Shown here piece by piece: positions 9,547-16,604 of a stretch of DNA of 64,000 nt. The DNA lies in contig NZ_JACNMF010000001.1 in assembly GCF_014270105.1 (NCBI RefSeq), forward strand, positions 372,001 to 436,000, read 5' to 3'. How positions within the stretch are numbered: the stretch's first letter is position 1; every line of letters begins with the position of its first letter. Source of the stretch: Hyunsoonleella aquatilis (GTDB lineage: Bacteria > Bacteroidota > Bacteroidia > Flavobacteriales > Flavobacteriaceae). A model generated the notes under the pieces. That model saw only the letters and a program-made list of their open reading frames with translations. It had not been told where the DNA came from and searched no databases. The position numbers and the translations under genes are program-made.

Positions 9547-10413
9547 ATGACTACTGTAGATGATTTATTAGGCCTACTTGTTTTGGAGAAAATTAGCGAC
9601 ACTGTGTTTAACGGTGTAAGTGAAACTGTAGGTAGTCCTATTGTTTTTGGTGGACAAGTGTTGGCTCAGGCTGTTAATGCGGCGAGCAGAACCATTAAAA
9701 ATGAAAGGATATTGCACTCCTTGCACGCCTATTTTTTGGAAGCGGGAGATTTAAAGGTGCCTATAACATACACCGTCGGTATTATAAGGGATGGAGGTAG
9801 TTTTTCGGTAAGACGGGTTACGGCTTCTCAAAATGAGCGGACTATTTTTATTTTGGCGGCCTCCTTTCACAAAATGGAGGAAGGGTATGAGCATCAGATT
9901 AAAATGGATTCAAATGTAAAACCTCCAGAAGATCTGTTGAGTTGGACGGATGTGCGGGTTGAATTTAGCAACGCGTTGCCAAAAGGGTTAAAATCATTCT
10001 TAGAAATAAAACGTCCTATAGAATTTAAACCTACGGCATTTTCCAACCCATTACAGCCTCGAGATTTGCCACCAAAACATCAGGTCTGGTTTAAGTTAAA
10101 AGGCGAAGTAAATGGATTGGATTTGGCAACTAAACAGCAAATCCTGACCTACATTTCGGATTACAATATTTTAACGGCCACACTAAACCCACACGCCAGT
10201 AAAGCACATTGGGGCAATACGCAGACGGCAAGTTTAGACCATTCCATGTGGTTTTTTAGGGATTTTGATTTTACGGATTGGCTATTGTATTCCATGGATT
10301 CGCCAAGTACTTCCAATGCCAGAGGTTTGGCCAGAGGGCATATTTTTACAAGAAGCGGAAAGTTGATTGCTTCCGTAGCGCAAGAAGGTTTAATGAGACC
10401 AATGAAAAAATAA
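9547..10413 (+). CDS. tesB: Acyl-CoA thioesterase II (TesB family)
   Basis: TesB hydrolyses acyl-CoAs to free fatty acid and CoA. The 288-residue protein shows the double hot-dog pattern: FGGQVLAQAVNAA and LHSLHAYFLEAGD in the first half, and AHWGNTQTASLDHSMWFFRDFD followed by RGHIFTRSGKLIASVAQEG in the second. The last block holds the conserved Gln, and the LDHSMWF block the conserved Asp/Ser region. The next gene begins three bases after its stop, so the two are co-transcribed. Confidence 0.93.
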   Translation: MTTVDDLLGLLVLEKISDTVFNGVSETVGSPIVFGGQVLAQAVNAASRTIKNERILHSLHAYFLEAGDLKVPITYTVGIIRDGGSFSVRRVTASQNERTIFILAASFHKMEEGYEHQIKMDSNVKPPEDLLSWTDVRVEFSNALPKGLKSFLEIKRPIEFKPTAFSNPLQPRDLPPKHQVWFKLKGEVNGLDLATKQQILTYISDYNILTATLNPHASKAHWGNTQTASLDHSMWFFRDFDFTDWLLYSMDSPSTSNARGLARGHIFTRSGKLIASVAQEGLMRPMKK

Positions 10414-10415
10414 TT

Positions 10416-11102
10416 ATGGAACCATTTAAAATAGGGCATAGAGGTGCAAAAGGTCATATGGCTGAAAATACTTTGGAATCGATCCAAAAAGCTATCGATT
10501 TGGGCGTTCATGGGGTCGAAATCGATATCCATAAATGTGCTTCAGGCGAATTGGTCGTTTTCCATGATTTTACTTTGGACAGGATAACTGACGGCACCGG
10601 TGAAATCTCTAAAAAGTCACTTTCAGAATTAAAAAAGCTGAAAGTAATGGGGCAATATGCCATTCCAACTTTGCATGAGGTCATGCAGCTTATGGGTGAT
10701 TTGCGACCACTTTTAAATTTGGAATTGAAGGGTCAAAATACAGGTGAAGCCATTGTTGAAATCATGGATTACTATGTCGATAACCATGGATGGAAATGGC
10801 GGGATTTTATCGTTTCCAGCTTTCAAAAGGAACTGTTGCAAGATGTATTTCATTCTGGAGAGCCTTTTATGACAGGAGTGCTAACCGATACAAATTTGGA
10901 AGATGCCATCGATTTTGCCCAGGCAATTAATGCCGTGTCTATCCATCCTGATTATACCATGTTGACCAAAGAAAATGTGCAATTGATGCAGTCTTTGGGG
11001 TTTCAAGTAATGACCTATACCGTGAATGATAAGGCAGATATTGAACGGATGCATGCCTATGGGGTGGATGGGATCATTTCGGATTTTCCGGATAGAATTT
11101 AA
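10416..11102 (+). CDS. Glycerophosphodiester phosphodiesterase
   Basis: This enzyme hydrolyses glycerophosphodiesters to glycerol-3-phosphate and an alcohol. With the start at 10416 the protein has 228 residues and begins MEPFKIGHRG, the normal family N-terminus. An upstream extension in the same frame would run through tesB and is not credible. The metal and catalytic residues are visible: His8-Arg9, Glu17-Asn18, Glu35 and Asp37 in EIDIH, and His50 in VFHD. There is no signal peptide, so it resembles cytoplasmic UgpQ. With TesB it forms a small lipid-turnover unit. Confidence 0.93.
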   Translation: MEPFKIGHRGAKGHMAENTLESIQKAIDLGVHGVEIDIHKCASGELVVFHDFTLDRITDGTGEISKKSLSELKKLKVMGQYAIPTLHEVMQLMGDLRPLLNLELKGQNTGEAIVEIMDYYVDNHGWKWRDFIVSSFQKELLQDVFHSGEPFMTGVLTDTNLEDAIDFAQAINAVSIHPDYTMLTKENVQLMQSLGFQVMTYTVNDKADIERMHAYGVDGIISDFPDRI

Positions 11103-11141
11103 TATATATTTTATATATTTGATATATACAATTTATATATA
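11103..11141 (+). promoter_or_regulatory. AT-only promoter/operator of the toxin-antitoxin pair
   Basis: The 39 bases before the antitoxin are almost entirely A and T with overlapping ATATAT inverted repeats. A perfect Bacteroidota -7 box TATATTTG lies at 11114-11121. This layout fits autoregulation by the RHH-type antitoxin, which is inferred, not shown. A clear -33 TTG box is not visible. Confidence 0.5.
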
Positions 11142-11387
11142 ATGGGAAAGACGAAAAAATTAATAGAACTGGACGATAAAGCCATTGAGATTTTGGAAAA
11201 ACAGGCCAAACTTCAAAAACGCTCCTTAAAAAATTACTTGGAATATACTTTAGAAGATACCGCATTGCGCTACAGCGAACCTTCTGAAGAGTACAAAAAG
11301 ATGATGGACGATATGATTAAAAGAGACGAAGAGGGGACATTAAAAACCATTTCTTGGGATGACTTAAAGTCTCAGTGTGGCAGGTAA
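11142..11387 (+). CDS. Small antitoxin-like protein (ribbon-helix-helix type)
   Basis: An 81-residue charged protein. The N-terminal 45 residues (KKLIELDDKAIEILEKQAKLQKRSLKNYLE) look like a ribbon-helix-helix DNA-binding segment; the C-terminal part (EEYKKMMDDMIKRDEEG...ISWDDLK) is the kind of flexible tail that wraps a toxin. It overlaps the downstream RelE/ParE-like gene by 11 bases, the usual antitoxin-first layout. Family assignment rests on pattern and context. Confidence 0.75.
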   Translation: MGKTKKLIELDDKAIEILEKQAKLQKRSLKNYLEYTLEDTALRYSEPSEEYKKMMDDMIKRDEEGTLKTISWDDLKSQCGR

Positions 11388-11649
11388 AACTATCAAGTTC
11401 ACTGAGGAGGCCCGCATTGAATTCCATAAAGTAAAATGTTATATGACCCTTGTTGGGAAAGAAGAGGATTTCTGGACCGATGTGGATAGGCAATTGCATA
11501 TAGCATTGCAGTATCCAGAGGCCTTTCAGGTTCGTTATAAAAACGTACGAATAATTACTTTGGAAAGATTTAATTATTCAATTCATTACGTTCTAAAACC
11601 TTATGGGATTTTAGTGTACCGTTTTTTGATGCAAAATCAAGACTATTAA
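11377..11649 (+). CDS. RelE/ParE-family toxin-like protein
   Basis: A 90-residue protein with the RelE/ParE pattern: an N-terminal helix with FTEEARIEFHKVKCY, helix FWTDVDRQLHIALQYPE, and C-terminal strands VRIITLERFNYSIHYVLKPYGILVYRFL. The start is GTG at 11377, inside the antitoxin gene, which suggests translational coupling. Such toxins cleave ribosome-bound mRNA or poison gyrase; which applies cannot be read here. Its stop overlaps the next ATG by one base. Confidence 0.75.
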   Translation: MAGKTIKFTEEARIEFHKVKCYMTLVGKEEDFWTDVDRQLHIALQYPEAFQVRYKNVRIITLERFNYSIHYVLKPYGILVYRFLMQNQDY

Positions 11650-12185
11650 TGCAAACCTACATCACACTCCTAAGAGGTATCAACGTCAGTGGCCAAAAGA
11701 AAACCCCGATGGCGGAACTTCGAAAACTACTATCGGAATCAGGTTTGGAACAGGTGCAAACCTATATTCAAAGTGGAAATGTGATTTTTCAATCTTCTGA
11801 AATAGAAACAAAAACATTAGAATCTAAAATCCATGAATCCATAAAATCCCATTTTGGTTTTGAAGTACCTGTTTTGGTGTTGAAACCTGAAGAGTTACAA
11901 CAAATTTTTGACGACTGCCCCTTTCCGCCGGACAAAAAAGAAAACAGTTATTTTATGATGCTGTATGCCAAGGCAGACGAAACCGCAGTTGAGGAAATTT
12001 CAAAGTTGTCCTATCCCAATGAGGAATTTTTAATAACGGATAAAGCGGTATATTTCTATTGTTCGGTAGGTTATGGCAAAGCAAAGATGAGCAATAACTT
12101 CTTCGAGCGGAAATTAAAAGTTACGGCTACCGCCAGAAACTATAAAACAATGGTAAAACTATTATCTTTGTCAACTGAAATTTAA
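11649..12185 (+). CDS. DUF1697 family protein
   Basis: A 178-residue protein with the DUF1697 signature: YITLLRGINVSGQKK at the N-terminus, LESGLEQVQTYIQSGNVIF-like segment, and the C-terminal run RKLKVTATARNYKTMVKL. The biochemical function of the family is not established. The ATG overlaps the toxin stop (TAATG), so it is probably read from the same transcript. Its last codons contain the likely promoter of the following mevalonate gene. Confidence 0.85.
   Translation: MQTYITLLRGINVSGQKKTPMAELRKLLSESGLEQVQTYIQSGNVIFQSSEIETKTLESKIHESIKSHFGFEVPVLVLKPEELQQIFDDCPFPPDKKENSYFMMLYAKADETAVEEISKLSYPNEEFLITDKAVYFYCSVGYGKAKMSNNFFERKLKVTATARNYKTMVKLLSLSTEI
12163..12170 (+). promoter_or_regulatory. Bacteroidota -7 box for mvaD
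   Basis: TATCTTTG is an exact match to the TAnnTTTG -7 element of the Bacteroidota housekeeping sigma factor. It lies 19 bases before the mvaD ATG, inside the end of the DUF1697 gene. No good -33 box is visible, so this is a moderate call. Confidence 0.4.
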
Positions 12186-12188
12186 CGG

Positions 12189-13298
12189 ATGACGGAGCAA
12201 GATTTTATTCCAAAGCCTTATGGCAAAAGTATTGAAAGTGGACAATTTACTTGGGAATCGCCAAGCAATATCGCATTGATAAAGTATTGGGGCAAAAGGA
12301 AAAACCAGATACCAGAAAACCCGTCCGTTAGTTTTACGCTCAGCAATTGCAAAACCATAACATCCTTAAGTTTTTCAAAAAAAGAAAATAACGATGCGTT
12401 CTCTTTTGAGGTATTTTTGGACGGTGAAAAAAAGGATGACTTTAAACCAAAAATTGAAACGTTCTTCAAAAGGGTCGAAGCCTATTTGCCGTTTTTAAAG
12501 GATTATCGCTTTAAAATAGAAACCTCAAATACATTCCCGCACAGCTCTGGGATTGCCTCCTCGGCATCTGGAATGAGTGCCTTGGCCTTGTGTTTAATGA
12601 GTGTTGAAAAGGAGTTAGTAAATTCTGATGTCACCCTGAGCGCAGTCGAAGGGTCTATGGAAGAAGATTATTTCATTAAAAAAGCATCTTTCTTGGCGCG
12701 ATTGGGCTCAGGTAGTGCCTGCAGAAGTTTGGAAGGCGATTTGGTGCTTTGGGGAGCGCATGAAGCCATTGAAGGTAGTTCGGATTTGTTCGGAGTGAAA
12801 TTTCCTCATGAAGTTCACTCGAATTTCAAAAACTATCAAAACACCATTTTGTTGGTGGATAAAGGTGAAAAGCAAGTAAGCAGTACAGTCGGCCATAACT
12901 TGATGCACGGCCATCCTTTTGCTCAGAAGCGGTTTGAACAGGCCAATTCCAATCTTTCGGATATGGTTTCAATTCTAAAAGATGGCGATTTGGACAGATT
13001 TATCGCAACAGTTGAAAGTGAAGCTTTGACATTGCACGCGATGATGATGACAAGCATGCCCTATTTTATCTTGATGAAACCCAATACATTGGAGATTATC
13101 AATAAAATTTGGGCCTACAGAAAGGCTACAGGTTCCAAAATTTGTTTCACTTTGGATGCTGGGGCAAATGTACACGTCCTTTACCCTGAAAATGAACTTT
13201 CATCGGTATTGGAATTCATTAAAACTGAATTAGTTGCATATTGTCAGAATGGACAGTATATTTGCGACGTTATTGGTTTGGGGGCTAATAAATTATAA
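12189..13298 (+). CDS. mvaD: Diphosphomevalonate decarboxylase with a translated repeat insertion
   Basis: This GHMP-superfamily enzyme converts mevalonate diphosphate to isopentenyl diphosphate. Hallmarks are SPSNIALIKYWGKR near residues 25-38, the phosphate loop SSGIASSASGMSALAL near 118-133, SGSACRSLEGDLVLWG with the catalytic arginine, and DAGANVHVLYP with the C-terminal Asp. The length of 369 is slightly long. Part of the excess is a palindromic repeat at 12630-12655, read in frame as about DVTLSAVEGSM near residues 148-158, in a loop between helices. It is the first gene of an isoprenoid run with the kinase and UbiA genes that follow. Confidence 0.92.
   Translation: MTEQDFIPKPYGKSIESGQFTWESPSNIALIKYWGKRKNQIPENPSVSFTLSNCKTITSLSFSKKENNDAFSFEVFLDGEKKDDFKPKIETFFKRVEAYLPFLKDYRFKIETSNTFPHSSGIASSASGMSALALCLMSVEKELVNSDVTLSAVEGSMEEDYFIKKASFLARLGSGSACRSLEGDLVLWGAHEAIEGSSDLFGVKFPHEVHSNFKNYQNTILLVDKGEKQVSSTVGHNLMHGHPFAQKRFEQANSNLSDMVSILKDGDLDRFIATVESEALTLHAMMMTSMPYFILMKPNTLEIINKIWAYRKATGSKICFTLDAGANVHVLYPENELSSVLEFIKTELVAYCQNGQYICDVIGLGANKL
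12630..12655. repeat. Palindromic repeat inserted in mvaD
   Basis: The 20-mer CCCTGAGCGCAGTCGAAGGG at 12634-12653 is identical to the intergenic copy at 14332-14351, 1.7 kb downstream. Outer bases extend the hairpin (ACCCT/AGGGT). It is read in frame within mvaD as part of the peptide VTLSAVEGS, a signature of this repeat when translated. Confidence 0.9.
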
Positions 13299-13327
13299 AA
13301 TAGCATCAATTTTGTTTAAAAAAATTG

Positions 13328-13335
13328 TATATTTG
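13328..13335 (+). promoter_or_regulatory. Bacteroidota -7 box before the GHMP kinase
   Basis: TATATTTG matches TAnnTTTG and lies 33 bases before the ATG at 13368. A TTTG at 13311-13314 is present but is closer than usual for a -33 box. The 69-base gap otherwise has no feature. Confidence 0.35.
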
Positions 13336-13367
13336 TTAAACAATTTGTTCCAAACTATGAACATTTT

Positions 13368-14297
13368 ATGAAAGGACCTCTCTTTTACTCTAAAATTTTA
13401 CTCTTCGGAGAGTACGGTATCATTAAGGATTCCAAAGGCTTATCTATTCCTTACAGTTTCTATAATGGCGCTTTGAAAAAGGATGAAAATCCGTCCAAAT
13501 CAGCCGTGAAATCCAACGAGAGTTTAAAGCGTTTTGCAACATATCTTGAGGATATGGACGATACTTTGGTACGTTTTGATAACGAAAGACTTTTAGATGA
13601 TGTCAATTCGGGAATGTATTTTGATTCTTCCATTCCCCAAGGTTACGGCGTTGGCAGTAGCGGTGCTTTGGTAGCGGCTATTTACGACAAGTACGCCTTT
13701 GATAAAATTACGGTTCTTGAAAATCTAACAAGAGAAAAGTTACTTAAGCTGAAGTCCATTTTCTCTGCTATGGAATCATTTTTCCATGGGAAATCTTCTG
13801 GTTTAGACCCATTAAATAGCTATTTGAGTATTCCTATTTTAATCAATTCGAAAGATAATATTGAGGCCACTGGTATTCCTGCACAGCAAAGTGAAGGTAA
13901 GGGCGCCGTATTTTTATTGGACAGTGGCATTATAGGCGAAACCGCTCCGATGGTGGGTATTTTTATGGAAAACATGAAGCAGGAAGGCTTCCGTAGTATG
14001 TTGAAAAATCAGTTTATCAAGCGTACCGATGCCTGTGTGGACGATTTCCTTAAAGGCGATATCAAATCCCTGTTCAAAAACACAAAGCAGTTATCCAAAA
14101 TTGTGTTGAATCATTTTAAACCCATGATTCCGCAACAGTTTCATGAACTTTGGAAAAAAGGTATCGAAACCAACGAATACTATTTGAAACTTTGTGGTTC
14201 TGGTGGTGGAGGCTATATCCTGGGCTTTACCGAGGACATTGAAAAAGCTAAGAAGGCTTTGGCTAAATACAAATTGGAAGTCGTTTACAACTTCTAA
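13368..14297 (+). CDS. GHMP kinase, probable mevalonate kinase
   Basis: A 309-residue GHMP kinase. It starts with the substrate-binding motif KILLFGEYGIIKDSKGLSIPY (GEY at 14-16), has the ATP loop QGYGVGSSGAL near residues 91-101, the SGLDPLNSY region that carries the catalytic Asp, and the C-terminal GSGGGGYILGF. Its position directly after mvaD points to the mevalonate pathway, and flavobacterial homologues are usually taken as mevalonate kinase. Phosphomevalonate kinase activity cannot be ruled out from the sequence. A second GHMP kinase of a different type lies at the right end of the window. Confidence 0.85.
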   Translation: MKGPLFYSKILLFGEYGIIKDSKGLSIPYSFYNGALKKDENPSKSAVKSNESLKRFATYLEDMDDTLVRFDNERLLDDVNSGMYFDSSIPQGYGVGSSGALVAAIYDKYAFDKITVLENLTREKLLKLKSIFSAMESFFHGKSSGLDPLNSYLSIPILINSKDNIEATGIPAQQSEGKGAVFLLDSGIIGETAPMVGIFMENMKQEGFRSMLKNQFIKRTDACVDDFLKGDIKSLFKNTKQLSKIVLNHFKPMIPQQFHELWKKGIETNEYYLKLCGSGGGGYILGFTEDIEKAKKALAKYKLEVVYNF

Positions 14298-14330
14298 CTT
14301 TCTTACTATCTTTATTTCCTGTATAGTGTC

Positions 14331-14351
14331 CCCCTGAGCGCAGTCGAAGGG
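14331..14351. repeat. Intergenic CTGAGCGCAGTCGAAG repeat
   Basis: Contains the same 20-mer as the copy inside mvaD (12634-12653). It sits between the GHMP kinase and the prenyltransferase, ending 16 bases before the ATG at 14368, so it is transcribed within the operon leader. Confidence 0.85.
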
Positions 14352-14367
14352 CTCTAAAATTATTTCC

Positions 14368-15270
14368 ATGCTTTCCAGAAGACAAAAACATATTTTGCTT
14401 AAGTTTTTTAGTATGTTTTCCGTCGTGCGGGGATACAATATACTCGTAGTGGTCATCGCACAATATCTCACGGCTATTTACATTTTGGCTTACGACAAGC
14501 CACTAAAAGCTGTGGTTTTCGACTTGAACCTGTTGATGCTCGTCCTCGCCTCTGCCGCAACAATTGCCGGAGGTTATATCATCAACAATTTTTACGATTC
14601 GGAGAAGGATTTGATCAACCGGCCCATTAAATCCAGATTGGACCGATTGGTCAGCCAAAACACCAAACTGTCGTTTTATTTCGTTCTTAATTTTTTGGCC
14701 GTCATCATGGCCAGTTATGTATCGTTTAAGGCTGTGGTATTCTTTTCGGTTTATATTTTTGCCATTTGGCTGTATTCCCATAAGTTGAAAAAATTGCCGT
14801 TTGTGGGCAACCTTACTTCGGCTATTTTAACCATCACGCCGTTTTTCGCTATTTTTATGTACTACAAAAATTTCGAAACCGTAATTTTTGTACATGCCAT
14901 TTTCCTGTTCCTTATGATTTCCATGCGCGAACTCACCAAGGATTTGGAAAATATCAAGGGCGATATTGCCCAAAATTATATTACCATTCCAGTAGCCTAT
15001 GGCGAAAAGGCATCCAAAATAATGCTGACCATTTTGGCGGCACTCACGCTTGTTCCGGCCTATCTCTTATTGTTCCGTTTTGAAGTGGGCCACATGTACC
15101 TGTTCTTCTATTTAAGTATTTTTCTGTTGTTTATTTTTCTGTTACTCCTATGGAAATCAAAAACCAAAATTCAATATTTGGTATTGCACAACATATTGAA
15201 ATTCATAATACTGGCTGGTGTATTTAGTATTTTATTGATTGATGTCAGCGTGATTTTAAATCGTATTTAG
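14368..15270 (+). CDS. UbiA-superfamily prenyltransferase
   Basis: A 300-residue membrane protein with about eight hydrophobic segments. The first Asp-rich motif is NNFYDSEKD (Asn73, Asp77, Asp81), and the second is in RELTKDLENIKGD near residues 187-199; these bind the Mg-diphosphate of a prenyl donor. Flavobacterial members are annotated as geranylgeranylglycerol-phosphate geranylgeranyltransferase-like enzymes by resemblance to the archaeal lipid enzyme, but the acceptor is unproven. Placement after two mevalonate-pathway genes fits use of their product. A repeat element begins eight bases after the stop. Confidence 0.85.
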   Translation: MLSRRQKHILLKFFSMFSVVRGYNILVVVIAQYLTAIYILAYDKPLKAVVFDLNLLMLVLASAATIAGGYIINNFYDSEKDLINRPIKSRLDRLVSQNTKLSFYFVLNFLAVIMASYVSFKAVVFFSVYIFAIWLYSHKLKKLPFVGNLTSAILTITPFFAIFMYYKNFETVIFVHAIFLFLMISMRELTKDLENIKGDIAQNYITIPVAYGEKASKIMLTILAALTLVPAYLLLFRFEVGHMYLFFYLSIFLLFIFLLLLWKSKTKIQYLVLHNILKFIILAGVFSILLIDVSVILNRI

Positions 15271-15277
15271 GTAATTT

Positions 15278-15379
15278 GGGCGTTACCCACTCCCGATAGC
15301 TATCGGGAGGGTCGGGCTTTCGGCAGTCGCTCCCTCCTAAGGTCGGGGAGCTTCAACAAATGCCTCAATCCCTAACGCG
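15278..15379 (+). repeat. GGGCGTTA...TAACGC repeat element, copy 1
   Basis: A 102-base element with inverted ends (GGGCGTTACC and CCCTAACGCG). Internally it holds the palindrome CTCCCGATAGCTATCGGGAG (15290-15309), the conserved block GGTCGGGCTTTCGGCAGTCG, a second short hairpin region, and CTCAATCCCTAACGC. Copies lie at 16441-16537 and 48686-48777 (opposite orientation) and 50877-51004 (same orientation). It is placed right after the UbiA stop. Confidence 0.88.
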
Positions 15380-15427
15380 ATATAAACAAATAGTTCATAC
15401 CAAAACCAACAATCTTAATATTAAACA

Positions 15428-15435
15428 TATCTTTG
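15428..15435 (+). promoter_or_regulatory. Bacteroidota -7 box before the RluB-like gene
   Basis: TATCTTTG matches TAnnTTTG exactly, 16 bases before the ATG at 15452, predicting a very short leader. The -33 box is weak. Confidence 0.4.
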
Positions 15436-15451
15436 CACAAATTTTCAATTA

Positions 15452-16297
15452 ATGAACAGGCATCAAGGAGGCAAAGGCAAAGGAAAAACTGGTAAGCGTA
15501 ACCAAGGCAACAAACGTTTTACGGGCAATTCTAAACAGCATGCGCCTACTAAAAACACAGGTGGGGCTCCAAAAAAAAAATCGGGAAATCCCGATGAAAT
15601 CCGATTGAACAAATATGTAGCCAATTCGGGGGTTTGCTCTCGCCGTGAGGCCGATGTCCATATTGCTACTGGTTTGGTATCGGTAAACGGTAAGGTGGTG
15701 ACCGAAATGGGCTATAAGGTAAAGTCCGGGGATGAGGTGCGTTACGACGGGGCAAGGATTACCCCAGAGCAAAAAGCATACGTTTTGCTGAACAAGCCCA
15801 AAGGTTTTGCCACGACTACCAGTGAGGGCAAAGGCAGAACTGTGATGGATTTGGTAGCCAACGCCACGAGTTCCAGAGTTAAGCCCATCGGCCGATTGGG
15901 GCGCAACTCCAAAGGGTTGTTGCTCTTTACGAACGATGACGAGGTGGTGCAAAAATTTACCAATTCCAAAAACGGGATTGCCCGTTTGTTTCATATTGAA
16001 TTGGACAAAAACCTGAAGCTTGAGGATTTAAAAAAGATTCAAAACGGGTTTAAATTGGACGGTAAACTTATCGAGGTTGAAGAGATCAGTTATATTGACG
16101 GCTCGCCAAAAAAGGAGGTAGGCCTTAAAATCAAGAATATCGGAAACACAATTATCCGTACTATTTTTGAACATTTCAATTATGATTTACTGAGCATTGA
16201 CTGCGTAGCCATCGGACACTTGACCAAAAAGGATTTGCCCAGAGGGCATTGGAAGCATTTGACCACTCAGGAGTTGAATACTTTAAAGATGTTGTAG
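15452..16297 (+). CDS. RluB/RsuA-like pseudouridine synthase lacking the catalytic Asp
   Basis: Residues 1-50 form a Lys/Gly-rich basic tail. An S4 RNA-binding domain follows (RLNKYVANSGVCSRREAD, near 51-68), then the synthase fold (YVLLNKPKGFATTTS; KPIGRLGRNSKGLLLFTND). RsuA/RluB enzymes need the Asp of GRLD; here codon 150 is GGG, giving GRLG. The C-terminal RNRQVRRMF-type motif is also lost (IGNTIIRTIFEHF), while the flanking LTKKDLPRGHW is kept. The fold and RNA-binding parts look maintained, so the protein probably binds rRNA without isomerising uridine. It is flanked by inverted copies of the GGGCGTTA element. Fold assignment is strong; loss of activity is inferred. Confidence 0.85.
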   Translation: MNRHQGGKGKGKTGKRNQGNKRFTGNSKQHAPTKNTGGAPKKKSGNPDEIRLNKYVANSGVCSRREADVHIATGLVSVNGKVVTEMGYKVKSGDEVRYDGARITPEQKAYVLLNKPKGFATTTSEGKGRTVMDLVANATSSRVKPIGRLGRNSKGLLLFTNDDEVVQKFTNSKNGIARLFHIELDKNLKLEDLKKIQNGFKLDGKLIEVEEISYIDGSPKKEVGLKIKNIGNTIIRTIFEHFNYDLLSIDCVAIGHLTKKDLPRGHWKHLTTQELNTLKML

Positions 16298-16440
16298 ATT
16301 CCGAAAAAATCCGGATAACAATCGGGACGGAATGACACAAGGTAGTCTTGTAATTTAATGATTTTTAAGATTGGATAATCTTTATCTTATTAAGATTAAC
16401 ATCGATAACACTGCAAATAGACTTATAATATTCTAAAACC

Positions 16441-16537
16441 CGCGTTAGGGATTGAACGGCCTGTTTGAAATCCCAGACGCAGGAGGGATTGATTAGTGAA
16501 AGCCCGACCCTGACCCATAGGCGTCAGGGTAACGCCC
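16441..16537 (-). repeat. GGGCGTTA...TAACGC repeat element, copy 2
   Basis: On the minus strand it reads GGGCGTTACCCTGACGCC, GGGTCGGGCTTTC, then AATCCCTAACGCG. The first internal hairpin is a different sequence from copy 1 (CCCTGACGCC-TATGG-GTCAGGG type) but in the same place, which suggests selection on structure rather than sequence. Together with copy 1 it encloses the RluB-like gene in inverted orientation. The rest of the gap 16298-16440 holds no recognisable feature apart from a degenerate ATCGGGA piece near 16323. Confidence 0.85.
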
Positions 16538-16568
16538 AAAAAATTATTTTAGAAATATCTGGAAAACC

Positions 16569-16598
16569 TTTGCCGTGTCAAAAAATAATCTACATTTG
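16569..16598 (+). promoter_or_regulatory. Bacteroidota promoter of the polyamine operon
   Basis: TTTG at 16569-16572 and TACATTTG at 16591-16598, separated by 18 bases, match the -33 and -7 boxes of the Bacteroidota sigma factor. This is the best-formed promoter in the window. It predicts transcription from about 16605 and a leader of roughly 245 bases before speA. Confidence 0.65.
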
Positions 16599-16604
16599 CG
16601 CCAC

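Noticed and set aside
10278-10415. N-terminal extension of the glycerophosphodiesterase
   Set aside because: It overlaps the end of tesB in another frame, and the family N-terminus begins at the ATG at 10416.
15278-15379. Insertion sequence with transposase
   Set aside because: The element is about 100 bases and has no coding capacity; no transposase was found anywhere in the window.
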